Part shown: positions 10,260-20,144 of the stretch, in pieces | Layout: the number at the start of each line of letters is the position of its first letter | Numbering within the stretch: the stretch's first letter is position 1 | Source of the DNA: Henriciella sp. | Lineage (GTDB): Bacteria > Pseudomonadota > Alphaproteobacteria > Caulobacterales > Hyphomonadaceae | Length of the DNA stretch: 64,000 nt | Reading direction: 5' to 3' | Assembly (NCBI RefSeq): GCF_029937755.1 | Contig: NZ_JAPYPG010000003.1 | Coordinates: forward strand, 248,001-312,000 | Made by a program: the position numbers and the translations under genes | Notes under the pieces: model-generated | What the model saw: the letters and a program-made list of their open reading frames with translations, nothing else | What the model was told of the DNA's origin: nothing | The model's database searches: none

Positions 10260-13200
10260 TTGACCCAAGATAACTGGAAGAAGAAGCTTCTAACCACCTC
10301 ACTGCTCGTGGGCGTGGCTGGTAGCATCTGGAGCGGCGCAGCCATCGCCCAGGATGCTGATGACGACCAGGATGACGCACCAACCGTCATCGAGGAAGTC
10401 GAGGAAACTGATGAGTCCCGCCAGGAAACGGTCGTGGTCGTCGGTTCGCTGCTGTCGCGTAGCGAATACACGTCCATCTCGCCGGTTCAGGTGATCCGCG
10501 CCGACGTTCAGCGCGACAAGGGTCTCATTGACGCAACGGCCATTCTGCAAAGTTCACCGGTTTCCGCCGGTCAGCAGATCGACGCATCCTTTGCCGGCTT
10601 CGTGCTGGACAATGGCCCGGGTGCCACCACTGCAGACCTTCGCGGTCTCGGCGCAGGCCGCACGCTGGTTCTCGTCAATGGCCGCCGCCTCTCGCCAGCT
10701 GGTGTGGAAGGCGCGCCTTCCTCGCCGGACCTCAGCCTGATCCCGTCGGGCCTGGTCGAAAGCTATGACCTGCTGCTCGACGGCGCATCCTCAATCTACG
10801 GTTCGGACGCTGTGGCCGGCGTGATCAACGCCACGCTGCGCAAGGACTTCGACGGTCTCGAGATCGACGTCTTCCGCACCCAGCCCTTCCAGGGCAGCGG
10901 TGAAGAAACCCAGATCAACCTCGCCTGGGGTGTGAACGGTGACCGCGGCTTTGCCGGCTTCGGCGTCGAGTACTTCGACCGCAAGACCATCAAGCTGTCC
11001 GACCGTGATTTCTCGGACGAGTGCTCGAAGAATGTCGAAGTCTGGGACGATGGCAGCATCCATAATGAGGACCTGACCCTGCTTCCGGGCATGGGCACAA
11101 CGGATTGTGATATCTTCCCGCTGGCACGCCGTGCATCCTTCCTGCCGACAAGCCCCCAATTCCCGGGCGCCACAGGCACTCAGGCCCCAGGTGGCCGTTT
11201 CGGTTTCGGCAGCCTTTACTACACGCCAGGCTTCTCCAATGTCGGCATCCCGAACTTCTCGGAAAGCGGCGATGCATTCGGTAACGTAGCCGACGGAAAT
11301 GGCGATGGGCTCGCGGACTTCTCGTTCCTCGACTATACGACGAACGGCCTGCCGCGTGACCGCTCGACCGACCTGCTGGCCGGTACGGAGCAACTCTCCT
11401 TCTTCTCCTACGGTGAGTACACGCTCAACAACGATATCACCGCTTACTATGAGGCGTCTTACGCCCAGCGTGAAACATCGATCAATTCTGGTGAAGCCCA
11501 GCTCTTCCCGACAGTCTCGGGCGACAACCCGTTCAACCCCTGTAATATCGATGCTGGTGGCACTGACTGTGGCGCGGCTCGTAACAACTATTACATCAAC
11601 AATTACGGCGCACCGCTTTCCGTTTTCGGCGGCGATGACGCGGTTGAAGGCATCAACTACGATGTCCAGCCGATCGTCACTGTTCTCGGCGACCGCAGCG
11701 GCGTCGATGTCGATGTTGCCCAGTACCGTCTCGTTGGCGGCTTCAAGGGCGACCTTCCGTTCGTCAACCCGGTTACGGGATCGACCTGGGACTATGATGT
11801 CTACGCATCCTACTCCCGTTCGGACGGTAACTCGATCCGCCGCGGTATCCGTGACGACCGCCTGCAACTGTCGCTGAACACGACAATGGAAGACCCGAAC
11901 AATCCGGGTAACTACATCTGTGGTCTGGACGTCGATGGCGATGGCATTCCGGATCCGTCCGGCACGCCGGGCGGCTGTGTGCCCGTCAACCTGTTTGCGC
12001 CCTCTCTCTACGAGACGGGTTTCGGTGACTTCGCTACCCCGGAAGAGCGCGACTATCTGTTTGGCCGCCGGACCTTCAATACGGTCTACGAGCAAACGAT
12101 TCTGAGCGGTGTTGTCCGTGGTGACCTGGTCGAGCTTCCGGCCGGCATGGCGTCTGCCGCTCTAGGTGTCGAATATCGTCAGGACTCCATCGACTCCCGT
12201 CCGGACGATGTTGCAGAAGATGGCCTCTTCTTCGGCTTCTTCTCTGACGGCGGCGCCTCGGGTTCCAAGGATCTCTACGAAGCCTTCGCAGAAGTCGAGA
12301 TTCCGGTCGTTGCCAACGCTCCGGGTATCTATGAGCTGACCACGAACTTCTCTGGCCGCTGGACGGAAGAGCAGTTCTACGGGTCTGCCTGGACCTATTC
12401 CGGCAAGGTGGGCTACCGCCCGGTCGAGTGGCTTCAGGCTTCGGGTACGATCGGCACGTCCTTCCGGGCCCCGAACGTGCGCGAGCAGTTCCTGCAACCG
12501 CAAACAGGCTTCCTGACCCTGAGCGACCCTTGTGTTGTTCCGGACGATGCCTTCTCCATCGGTGGTGGCTACGATCCGACCCAGGATCCGCGTGACCAGA
12601 ATACACTGGACAACTGTCTCGCTGCCGGTATCGACCCGACGACGTTTGCGCCGAACGGCGCTGGCAACAGCAACTTCTCCACCGAGATTGCAAGTGAAGG
12701 TAACGTCAATCTGCAGGAAGAAACCTCGGACTCCTGGACGGCAGGCCTGACCTTCGAACAGCCCTGGTTCGACGATTTCGACTTCTCGGCTCGTGTCACC
12801 TACTATGACATCGAGATCGAGGACTCGATTGCCGAGCCGAGCGCGCAGTTCATCATCAATGACTGCTACACGATCCAGCCAACCTTCCCGAGCGCCTTCT
12901 GCGGACGGATTACTCGTGATCCGGCCGACCAGTCGCTGACCTTCATTTCGGCTTCGCCGATCAATGTGAACAGCGAAACGGCCAAGGGTCTCGACATCAA
13001 CCTGAACTACAATCAGGAGTTCACGATTGGTGGACGCAATGTCGGCATCTTCGCCGACCTCGACGCCAACCACAAAATCGAGCGTGATGTCACCCAGATC
13101 GACGAGAACGGCGTGGCCACCACCACGGATCTGCTCGGCCGCTTCGGCTTCGTCGAGTGGACGGCCAACGCTTCGCTGGCTGCCGAGTATGACGACTTCC

Positions 13201-13523
13201 GTCTGACTTGGTCGACCCGTTACATCGGTGATGCTCAGCAGCCGGACTCCGATGCTCCGGGTAGCGGTGTAACCTGCCTTGGTGACGAAGGCTGCCGTGA
13301 CGTCGACTTCGCTGACGAGTGGTTCAGCCACGACCTGGCACTCGGCTACACGGGTGACACGTTCAACATGACGGTTGGTGTCCGTAACGTCTTCGACGAG
13401 GAGCCGCCGCTGGTGAACTACGACGAGTACTCCACCAATGGTGGTAATGTGCCGCTGGGTGCTGGTTACACACCGGGTATCTTCGGCCGCACGGCCTTCG
13501 TCCGGGTCGGCAAGCAATTCTAA
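10260..13523 (+). CDS. TonB-dependent receptor
   Basis: Plug domain (ADLRGLGAGRTLVLVNGRRL), C-terminal FVRVGKQF beta-strand; start refined to TTG 10260 after SD GGAGGAGG. Confidence 0.9.
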   Translation: MTQDNWKKKLLTTSLLVGVAGSIWSGAAIAQDADDDQDDAPTVIEEVEETDESRQETVVVVGSLLSRSEYTSISPVQVIRADVQRDKGLIDATAILQSSPVSAGQQIDASFAGFVLDNGPGATTADLRGLGAGRTLVLVNGRRLSPAGVEGAPSSPDLSLIPSGLVESYDLLLDGASSIYGSDAVAGVINATLRKDFDGLEIDVFRTQPFQGSGEETQINLAWGVNGDRGFAGFGVEYFDRKTIKLSDRDFSDECSKNVEVWDDGSIHNEDLTLLPGMGTTDCDIFPLARRASFLPTSPQFPGATGTQAPGGRFGFGSLYYTPGFSNVGIPNFSESGDAFGNVADGNGDGLADFSFLDYTTNGLPRDRSTDLLAGTEQLSFFSYGEYTLNNDITAYYEASYAQRETSINSGEAQLFPTVSGDNPFNPCNIDAGGTDCGAARNNYYINNYGAPLSVFGGDDAVEGINYDVQPIVTVLGDRSGVDVDVAQYRLVGGFKGDLPFVNPVTGSTWDYDVYASYSRSDGNSIRRGIRDDRLQLSLNTTMEDPNNPGNYICGLDVDGDGIPDPSGTPGGCVPVNLFAPSLYETGFGDFATPEERDYLFGRRTFNTVYEQTILSGVVRGDLVELPAGMASAALGVEYRQDSIDSRPDDVAEDGLFFGFFSDGGASGSKDLYEAFAEVEIPVVANAPGIYELTTNFSGRWTEEQFYGSAWTYSGKVGYRPVEWLQASGTIGTSFRAPNVREQFLQPQTGFLTLSDPCVVPDDAFSIGGGYDPTQDPRDQNTLDNCLAAGIDPTTFAPNGAGNSNFSTEIASEGNVNLQEETSDSWTAGLTFEQPWFDDFDFSARVTYYDIEIEDSIAEPSAQFIINDCYTIQPTFPSAFCGRITRDPADQSLTFISASPINVNSETAKGLDINLNYNQEFTIGGRNVGIFADLDANHKIERDVTQIDENGVATTTDLLGRFGFVEWTANASLAAEYDDFRLTWSTRYIGDAQQPDSDAPGSGVTCLGDEGCRDVDFADEWFSHDLALGYTGDTFNMTVGVRNVFDEEPPLVNYDEYSTNGGNVPLGAGYTPGIFGRTAFVRVGKQF

Positions 13524-13556
13524 GATTTGCTGATCAAGACCTAAACGTCTGATGGA

Positions 13557-13607
13557 GGCGGCAGGCTCCGGGTGTAAATTCCCGATTGCCTGCCGCCTTT
13601 TTCTTTT
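13557..13607 (+). terminator. Rho-independent terminator after the TonB-dependent receptor
   Basis: GGCGGCAGGC...GCCTGCCGCC 10-bp stem followed by TTTTTCTTTT. Confidence 0.9.
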
Positions 13608-13657
13608 ATGTACTAGATGTCATTAGACGCGCCCCAAAGGCGTGAAGGAGGCCATGA

Positions 13658-15646
13658 ATGTACCGCAGACTTTTCCGAACACTTCTTGCATGCTCGCTCG
13701 CCCTTCCGGCGCTCGCCATTTCCCTGCCTACAGCAACCGCTCAGGAAACCACCGCATCTGACCCGGTGCCGCTGGAAGCCTGGGCGCTGCGCGAAGTCAT
13801 GCAGAATGTCGAGATCAATCCGAGCGGCGAGCATATCGCCTGGATGTCCAACCCGTCGCGTGAAGGCGATCCGATCATCCAGATCTACGAGACTGGAAAG
13901 TTCGACGAAAAGCCAACCAATGTCGGCGCCGACAATATGGAAATCATGGGCTTCTCCTGGGTGACCGACACAAAGATGATCGTCGCGTTCAGGCAGAAAA
14001 TCCGCAACAGGATCGAAGACTTCAATCAGGGGGTCTATGCCAACAAGCTCGCCATGTTCGATACAGAAACCAGCAGGTTTACCGAGCTTGGCGACAACTT
14101 CTCGATTGCGTCGCTGCTTCCGGATGAACCGAACACGATCATCATCGAGCAACCCAATTCGCGGTTCGGCCTGAATGTCGAGGATGACCCGTTCGCCGCT
14201 TTCCGGCCGCGCACCTACTACGAGCTCAACCTCGAGACCGGCAAGAAAAGCCTCGTTCTCAAGGGTAACAACCGCACAGCCTCCGCCATCTTCGATGATG
14301 ATGGCAATCCGCGCTTCTCGCAGGGCTATGATGCCGGCTCGAAGGAGTTCATCTTCTACGCCCGCAATCCTGATGAGAACAGCTGGCGCGAAGTGGTCCG
14401 CATGGACAGCTTCAGCCTCGAGAGTTCCAACTTCGGCGTTGCGGCATTCGATCCCAACAATGAGGACATCGCTTACGTCACCGCCAATAACGGCAACGAC
14501 AAGGTCGGTCTCTGGCAGTTCGATATCCGCGAGGGCGAATTCGGCGATGAGATCTACAGACGCGAAGATGTGGACGTCGCGGGCGTGCGCACAAGCTCCA
14601 ACTTCTGGCAAGAGGGCAACAAGCCGGTTGGCGTCACCTATTACGGCGCGAAGCTGGAAACGGCCTGGTTTGATGCAGAAGAAAAAGCGCTGTTCGATGG
14701 CCTGCAGAGCGCTGTTCCGAATGCTCACCAGATTTCCATCACCTCGCGCTCGCGCGATGGTGACACGATGGTGGTCTACAATGTCGGACCGAAGGATCCA
14801 GGTTCATATTATCTCCTGGAGAACGGCCAGCTCAGCTTTATCGGGACCAAGAACCCGCTGCTCAAGCCGGAGAATCTGAGCGAAATCCGCTATATCAAGT
14901 ATCCGACACGCGATGGAAGAGAAGTCGCAGGTTATCTCACCGTGCCCAACAAGGGTGAGGCCCCCTACCCGCTCATCGTGCTGCCGCATGGCGGTCCGTT
15001 CGTGGCGGAAATCGTGACCTATGACGAGTGGGCCCAATTCCTGGCAAACAATGGCTACGCCGTGCTGCAGCCGCAATACCGGGGATCGCTGGGCTATGGC
15101 CTCGACCACTGGAAGAGCGCCTATGGCCAGGGTGGCCTGAAGATGCAGGACGACAAGGATGACGGCGCGCTCTACCTCGTTGAGGAAGGTTTCGCCGACC
15201 CTGACCGGCTGGCCATGTTCGGCTGGTCCTATGGCGGTTACGCCGCTGCAGTCGCTGCATCGCGGGACCCGAACATCTATCAATGCACGATCGCCGGTGC
15301 CGCCGTTGTCGATGGCAACATGCAGCTGAACTACTATCGCGACAATCTTCTGCCAGCCTCGGAATATTGGGAGCTTCGTCGCCGGGAAGGTGTTCAGCCG
15401 CTGGATGAGGTCACGAAGGTCAACATTCCCCTCATGGTCATCCATGGCGATGTCGACCAGCGTGTGCCGTTCGAGCACTATGAGAAGTACACCAATGCGC
15501 TCGACAAGGCCGGTGTAGACTATGAGTCAGTGGTGCTGAAAGGCGCCGACCACTTCTACAATACCCTGTTCTACGACCACCAGCTGAAGCTCTACACTTC
15601 GATGCGGGACTTCCTGCAGAATGATTGCGGGCCGGGCGGCCTGTGA
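13658..15646 (+). CDS. S9 family peptidase (prolyl oligopeptidase/acylaminoacyl-peptidase type), secreted
   Basis: Signal peptide; GWSYGGYAA nucleophile motif, HGDVDQRVP, GADHFYN. Confidence 0.93.
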   Translation: MYRRLFRTLLACSLALPALAISLPTATAQETTASDPVPLEAWALREVMQNVEINPSGEHIAWMSNPSREGDPIIQIYETGKFDEKPTNVGADNMEIMGFSWVTDTKMIVAFRQKIRNRIEDFNQGVYANKLAMFDTETSRFTELGDNFSIASLLPDEPNTIIIEQPNSRFGLNVEDDPFAAFRPRTYYELNLETGKKSLVLKGNNRTASAIFDDDGNPRFSQGYDAGSKEFIFYARNPDENSWREVVRMDSFSLESSNFGVAAFDPNNEDIAYVTANNGNDKVGLWQFDIREGEFGDEIYRREDVDVAGVRTSSNFWQEGNKPVGVTYYGAKLETAWFDAEEKALFDGLQSAVPNAHQISITSRSRDGDTMVVYNVGPKDPGSYYLLENGQLSFIGTKNPLLKPENLSEIRYIKYPTRDGREVAGYLTVPNKGEAPYPLIVLPHGGPFVAEIVTYDEWAQFLANNGYAVLQPQYRGSLGYGLDHWKSAYGQGGLKMQDDKDDGALYLVEEGFADPDRLAMFGWSYGGYAAAVAASRDPNIYQCTIAGAAVVDGNMQLNYYRDNLLPASEYWELRRREGVQPLDEVTKVNIPLMVIHGDVDQRVPFEHYEKYTNALDKAGVDYESVVLKGADHFYNTLFYDHQLKLYTSMRDFLQNDCGPGGL

Positions 15647-15672
15647 TCTTCGAGCAAGAACGACAATTCCGG

Positions 15673-15703
15673 AAAGGCGGGCTTTCGGGCCCGCCTTTTC
15701 TTT
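15673..15703 (+). terminator. Rho-independent terminator after the S9 peptidase gene
   Basis: GGCGGGC...GCCCGCC stem followed by TTTTC. Confidence 0.85.
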
Positions 15704-15713
15704 ATGTGCGGCG

Positions 15714-16184
15714 CTAAAGGGAGTGCCCCTGCCGCGGGCTGCGGTCGCCGAACCACCAGAGGGTGGCCGCCGTTGCGGCGAAGGTGGCGGTTTCGGTGAT
15801 GGAGGTGCGCGCGCCTGCGTCCGCGCCGAGCCAGATGCCGCCCGCAATGCCCCAGAGGAGCAGCGTCAACACCGGCCGGGTCAGCCCGCGCACGGCATTG
15901 ACGAAGGGATAGCTCTCCCCGATCGCGGCCTCCGCTTCCATCGAGGCGCGCAGGCCCGCCCAGCTGCCGGCGGTCTCGGCCAGCGCCAGTTCGGCTTCTG
16001 TCTCTTCGGCACGCGCGGCCTGCTGCAGTTCGATCAGCCTTGTCTCATGCACCCAGCGCTCACGCTCATGGGCGTTCGTCTGGCGTCTTTCGATGAAGCC
16101 TGCCACGCGGCCAAGCGCCGTCCCGACCAGCCCGAATATCCCGCCACCCGCCGCGCTTGCGGCTAGTCCTGCTACCTCTTCCAT
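15714..16184 (-). CDS. Holin-like/phage-type membrane protein (putative)
   Basis: 156 aa; charged middle, two C-terminal hydrophobic segments, ends ...WWFGDRSPRQ, which resembles phage/GTA holin-like proteins; overlaps a peptidase gene. Confidence 0.5.
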   Translation of the reverse strand: MEEVAGLAASAAGGGIFGLVGTALGRVAGFIERRQTNAHERERWVHETRLIELQQAARAEETEAELALAETAGSWAGLRASMEAEAAIGESYPFVNAVRGLTRPVLTLLLWGIAGGIWLGADAGARTSITETATFAATAATLWWFGDRSPRQGHSL

Positions 16185-16600
16185 ACTGTCTCGCTCCCCG
16201 GATAGAACCAGCGCGCCGGCCGCGCCCGCCTGTCGATATGGAGGAAGCTTCGCGCCAGTCCGAGGCCGGTAAATCCGGCCTGTTCAGCCGCCGCCAGAAG
16301 CGTGAACCGGTCATGCCCGGCGAGCCTGATATCGGCGGCGATGGTCTTGTGCTGCGAGAGTGGCGCGCCGCCGACGGCTGCGTTCCAGCCCGCACAGCGA
16401 TGGCCGGAATTGATAATGAGCGGGGCACGAACCTTCGCGCGCACCGTCTCCAGCCCATCGAGAAAGCCCGGCGCGTGCCAGTATTCCCCGCCGCAGAACC
16501 GCCCGCCACATCGGCAGGCCAGCTCGGCCACCGAGAAGTGCGGCCAGCACCACCCCGTTCTCAGCGAAGCGTCAGCAGATAGGACCGATCGATAAAGCAA
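16172..16600 (-). CDS. M15-type D-Ala-D-Ala carboxypeptidase, phage endolysin-like
   Basis: HFSVAELACRC...INSGHRCAGWNAAVGG..SQHKTIAADI...HIDRR metallopeptidase pattern; TTG start behind AGGAGG. Confidence 0.75.
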   Translation of the reverse strand: MLYRSVLSADASLRTGWCWPHFSVAELACRCGGRFCGGEYWHAPGFLDGLETVRAKVRAPLIINSGHRCAGWNAAVGGAPLSQHKTIAADIRLAGHDRFTLLAAAEQAGFTGLGLARSFLHIDRRARPARWFYPGSETVWKR

Positions 16601-16709
16601 ACCATCCTCCTTTAACGGAGCATAGTTTCCCTCAGCCTGTCCGCTGTCGGATGAATTACGTCAGGACCGCAAAAACCCTGTTTGAAATCTGCGCTCTACA
16701 GCGAGGTTA

Positions 16710-17729
16710 TCAACCGATACCGGCGGATTCTGCCTGTTTGGCCCGCGCCGTCATGGGCACGAAAGCCTTGTGCTGGTTCAGCGCCTCGATGGCGCCCTCA
16801 TACTCGCTGGCCAGCCGGTCCACGAACTCCGCCGTCGACATGCGTTTCTCGATAGCGCCGATGCCCTGGCCGCAGCCCCAGATGTCCTTCCAGGCCTTGG
16901 ACTTCTGGTTGCCGCCGGAACCGAAATTCATCTTGCTCGGATCGCTTTCGGGAAGATCGTTCACATCCAGCCCGGCGCGCGAGATCGACGGGGCGAGATA
17001 GTTGCCATGCACGCCGGTGAAGAGATTGGAATAGACGATGTCGCCAGCCTTGGAGTCGACGATCATGTCCTTGTAGCCGTCCACCGCATTGGCCTCGTCG
17101 CAGGCGATGAAGGCCGAGCCGATATAGGCAAGGTCGGCGCCCATGGCCTGGGCAGCGGCAATTGCCCCGCCATTCGCAATCGAGCCCGACAGCGCCAGCG
17201 GCCCGTCGAAGAATTGCCGGATCTCCTGGATCAGGGCGAACGGCGACAGCGTGCCAGCATGGCCACCGGCCCCCGCACAGACCGCGATCAGGCCATCGGC
17301 GCCCTTCTCCAGCGCCTTGTGCGCAAAGACGACATTGATGATGTCGTGCATGACGATGCCGCCATAGGAGTGGATCGCGTCATTCACTTCCTGGCGCGCG
17401 CCAAGCGAGGTAATCACCAGCGGCACCTTGTACTTCACGCAGAGTTCAAGGTCCTCTTCGAGGCGATTGTTCGTCTTGTGGACGATCTGGTTGACCGCAA
17501 AGGGGGCGGCCGGACGGTCCGGGTTGGCCTTGTTGTAGCTGTCGAGTTCAGAGGTGATCTGGTCCAGCCACTCATCGAGCTGGCTGATCGGGCGCGCGTT
17601 CAGCGACGGGAAGGAGCCGATAACGCCCGCCTTGCACTGGGCGATCACCAGCTCCGGATTGGAAATGATGAAGAGCGGCGAGCCGATGACAGGCAGGCGC
17701 ATGTTCTGGAGCACGGGCGGCAGGGCCAT
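16710..17729 (-). CDS. Nitronate monooxygenase (2-nitropropane dioxygenase family)
   Basis: LPVIGSPLFIISNPELVIAQCKAGVIGSFPSLNARP; GAGGHAGTLSPFALI; GADLAYIGSAFIA. Confidence 0.9.
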   Translation of the reverse strand: MALPPVLQNMRLPVIGSPLFIISNPELVIAQCKAGVIGSFPSLNARPISQLDEWLDQITSELDSYNKANPDRPAAPFAVNQIVHKTNNRLEEDLELCVKYKVPLVITSLGARQEVNDAIHSYGGIVMHDIINVVFAHKALEKGADGLIAVCAGAGGHAGTLSPFALIQEIRQFFDGPLALSGSIANGGAIAAAQAMGADLAYIGSAFIACDEANAVDGYKDMIVDSKAGDIVYSNLFTGVHGNYLAPSISRAGLDVNDLPESDPSKMNFGSGGNQKSKAWKDIWGCGQGIGAIEKRMSTAEFVDRLASEYEGAIEALNQHKAFVPMTARAKQAESAGIG

Positions 17730-18004
17730 TATGGGTCTTCCCTCTGGTGATGTTTCCTCTATCGCCGCAACCTAGTCGTCCCGTCCGTCCGGACAAGATG
17801 TGACGTTGGGAAACGCGCCTCTCAGCGGCGCGCATTCAGCCAGCCTCATCCTTGCCCACCGCCACAACGGATCGAGTTGAAACTGACCGGGGCCGTAGCG
17901 CTCTCTCTCGCCACGCCTGACGGGTCTGACCGGGCCAGGGGTTGAAATGGCTGTCCTGATGCGCTCCCCTCCCTGCAATATCCATTACAGGGGGAGACCG
18001 ATTC

Positions 18005-18445
18005 ATGAAACGTATTCCGCTCATCGCCGCCAGCGCCGCGGCCGCCGCTTTCGCCGGAACCGCCAGCGCGCAATGCACCGAGGAGGACGGCTATGTTTTC
18101 GTCTTCAGCCAGTGCCTGCAGCAGGAGGCCGATGGCGAGGGCGAGACAGATCTTTGCCAGCATGCGCCCGGTGAAGACCCCGCCTTCATGCTGTTCATGT
18201 CCAACGTGATCCCGGACAGCGCCGAAGACCGCTCCTCGCTCGGCAGTCTCTTCTACTATGTCATCGACGAACAGCATGGTGTCGGCCTGCAGGGCAGCTC
18301 GTCACAATGCTTCGAGAGCGAAGACGCCGCCACGGAGCACCGGGACGCCACGATCCAGCGCTATCGCGACAATTTCGAGAATGTCACCGTGAAGGACGTG
18401 ACCTTCGACAAGGGTACCGGCGCCCCCGAGACGGTCGCCGACTAA
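18005..18445 (+). CDS. Secreted hypothetical protein
   Basis: 146 aa, signal peptide MKRIPLIAASAAAAAFAGTASAQ, several Cys residues. Confidence 0.65.
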   Translation: MKRIPLIAASAAAAAFAGTASAQCTEEDGYVFVFSQCLQQEADGEGETDLCQHAPGEDPAFMLFMSNVIPDSAEDRSSLGSLFYYVIDEQHGVGLQGSSSQCFESEDAATEHRDATIQRYRDNFENVTVKDVTFDKGTGAPETVAD

Positions 18446-18503
18446 CTTCCACTCGCCCCCGTCCAGACTGTCGGATAGTCTTTCCAAAAAGGGAGACAGA
18501 CGA

Positions 18504-19316
18504 ATGGACATGAAGGACAAGGTGGTCGTCATTACGGGCGGCGCGACGGGGATCGGGTTCGCGCTGGCGAGAAAGTTCGGCGCCGATGGCGCGAAAATCG
18601 TCATCGGCGAGCCGCGCGAACATCGCCTGAAGGAGGCGTGTGAAAAGCTCGAAGCCCTCGGCATCGATGCCCGCTCCACCGTCTGTGACGTTTCCAGCCT
18701 CGACAATGTCGAGGCGCTGGCGGATTTCACCTGGGACGAGCATGGCCGCTGCGATGTGCTCCTCAACAATGCCGGTATCGGCTCACGCGAGAAGCGCCTG
18801 CCGGATGTGCCCATGGAAGAGGCCCACCGGATCATGGACGTGAATTTCTGGGGCGTCTGGCATGGCTGCCGCGTCTTCGGCAACCGGATGAAGGAGCAAG
18901 GCTCCCCGGCCATGATCTACAATACCGGCTCGGAGAACTCCTTCTTCTGCGCCACGACGGCCGCCGCCTATATCGCGTCCAAGCATGCCGTCCTCGGTCT
19001 GACAGAGACCTTCCGGGACCAGATGCCGGACTTCATCAAGATCGGCCTGATCATTCCCGGCTGGGTCGCCTCCGAACTCAATCCGGACTTCAACGAATAC
19101 GCGATGGAAACAGACGCCTTCGCCGACATCATCTACCCCCAGATCAAGGCGGGCGAGCGTTTCGTCGTGAGCCATGCCTACAATGCCGTGCGCATCGAGC
19201 AGCGTATGGGGGCGTTGAAAAGCGCCTTTACGAAATATGCGCCGCGCTATGAGGGCGATGAGGAATACGATGTCCGGATTCTCGTGCAGCGCCTGCGGGA
19301 GCGCGGCCAGATCTAG
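18504..19316 (+). CDS. SDR family NAD(P)-dependent oxidoreductase
   Basis: VVVITGGATGIGFALA Rossmann motif, LNNAGIG, YIASKHAVLGL. Confidence 0.93.
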   Translation: MDMKDKVVVITGGATGIGFALARKFGADGAKIVIGEPREHRLKEACEKLEALGIDARSTVCDVSSLDNVEALADFTWDEHGRCDVLLNNAGIGSREKRLPDVPMEEAHRIMDVNFWGVWHGCRVFGNRMKEQGSPAMIYNTGSENSFFCATTAAAYIASKHAVLGLTETFRDQMPDFIKIGLIIPGWVASELNPDFNEYAMETDAFADIIYPQIKAGERFVVSHAYNAVRIEQRMGALKSAFTKYAPRYEGDEEYDVRILVQRLRERGQI

Positions 19317-19325
19317 GCGGGCGTA

Positions 19326-20045
19326 CTACGGCTCTACGGAGGGCAGCTTCATTGTCCCGGCCCCGATATAGCGCAGGATGGCCTGGGTCCGGCTGCGCAC
19401 ATTGAGCTTCTCGAAACAGCGGCGGACATAGGTGCCGACCGTGTGCTCCGATACGCCCAGCATCTGCGCGATCTCGCTGTTGGACTTGTCGTTGACCATG
19501 GCCACCAGCACCTGCAGCTCGCGCCGCGAGAGGGCCCCGACACCAGCCGTATCGAGCTCACGATAGCGGTAGAAATATTCCGAGAAGAGGAATTTGATAC
19601 GCCTCAGATCCGATGGCGTCAGGTCCGGGCGCTCTTCCGGGAAAGCCGCGACGAAATAGGCGAAATCCCCCGGCTTTGCGTAGACCGGCGTCGTCACACC
19701 ATCCTGGAAGCCGGCCTGGCGCATCGCATTGATGACGGCGGCGCCACGCTCGTTGAAGTCGAGCGATGCTTCGAGCTTCAGGAAATGAACCGGCGTGCCG
19801 AGCGTCATGGCCGCGTACATGATCGGGTCGTCACCCGCCATCTGCCGACGATAGGCAGACTTCACCGCATCCGGCCATGTCGAGAGAATGGGCAGTTTGT
19901 CAGTCGTGACACCGCCGCCATAGGGGAAGGTATAGCCAGAGAGAGCTGTTGCGCCGATCTCCTCGAACGTATCGATCAGCACCTCGTCCAGCGCATCCCT
20001 GGATGTGCAGGCGTAAAGTCCATCGAGGTAGTCTGACAGGTCCAT
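19326..20045 (-). CDS. LuxR family transcriptional regulator (autoinducer-binding-like domain plus HTH)
   Basis: C-terminal LSRRELQVLVAMVNDKSNSEIAQMLGVSEHTVGTYVRRCFEKLNV; start refined to 20045. Confidence 0.88.
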   Translation of the reverse strand: MDLSDYLDGLYACTSRDALDEVLIDTFEEIGATALSGYTFPYGGGVTTDKLPILSTWPDAVKSAYRRQMAGDDPIMYAAMTLGTPVHFLKLEASLDFNERGAAVINAMRQAGFQDGVTTPVYAKPGDFAYFVAAFPEERPDLTPSDLRRIKFLFSEYFYRYRELDTAGVGALSRRELQVLVAMVNDKSNSEIAQMLGVSEHTVGTYVRRCFEKLNVRSRTQAILRYIGAGTMKLPSVEP

Positions 20046-20144
20046 GAGGGCCTTTTCCCTTCCTCTCAAACTCAACCTATCCCGGCAGTCATCAACCTCA
20101 AGGGAGGATGGTCGATTCTTTTGGGCGTGCTCAGGCTCCTTCCG

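Noticed and set aside
10791-13517. Two long ORFs (434 and 451 aa) antisense to the TonB-dependent receptor
   Set aside because: Mirror-frame artefacts of GC-rich codon usage; low-complexity V/A/R-rich translations without domain features.
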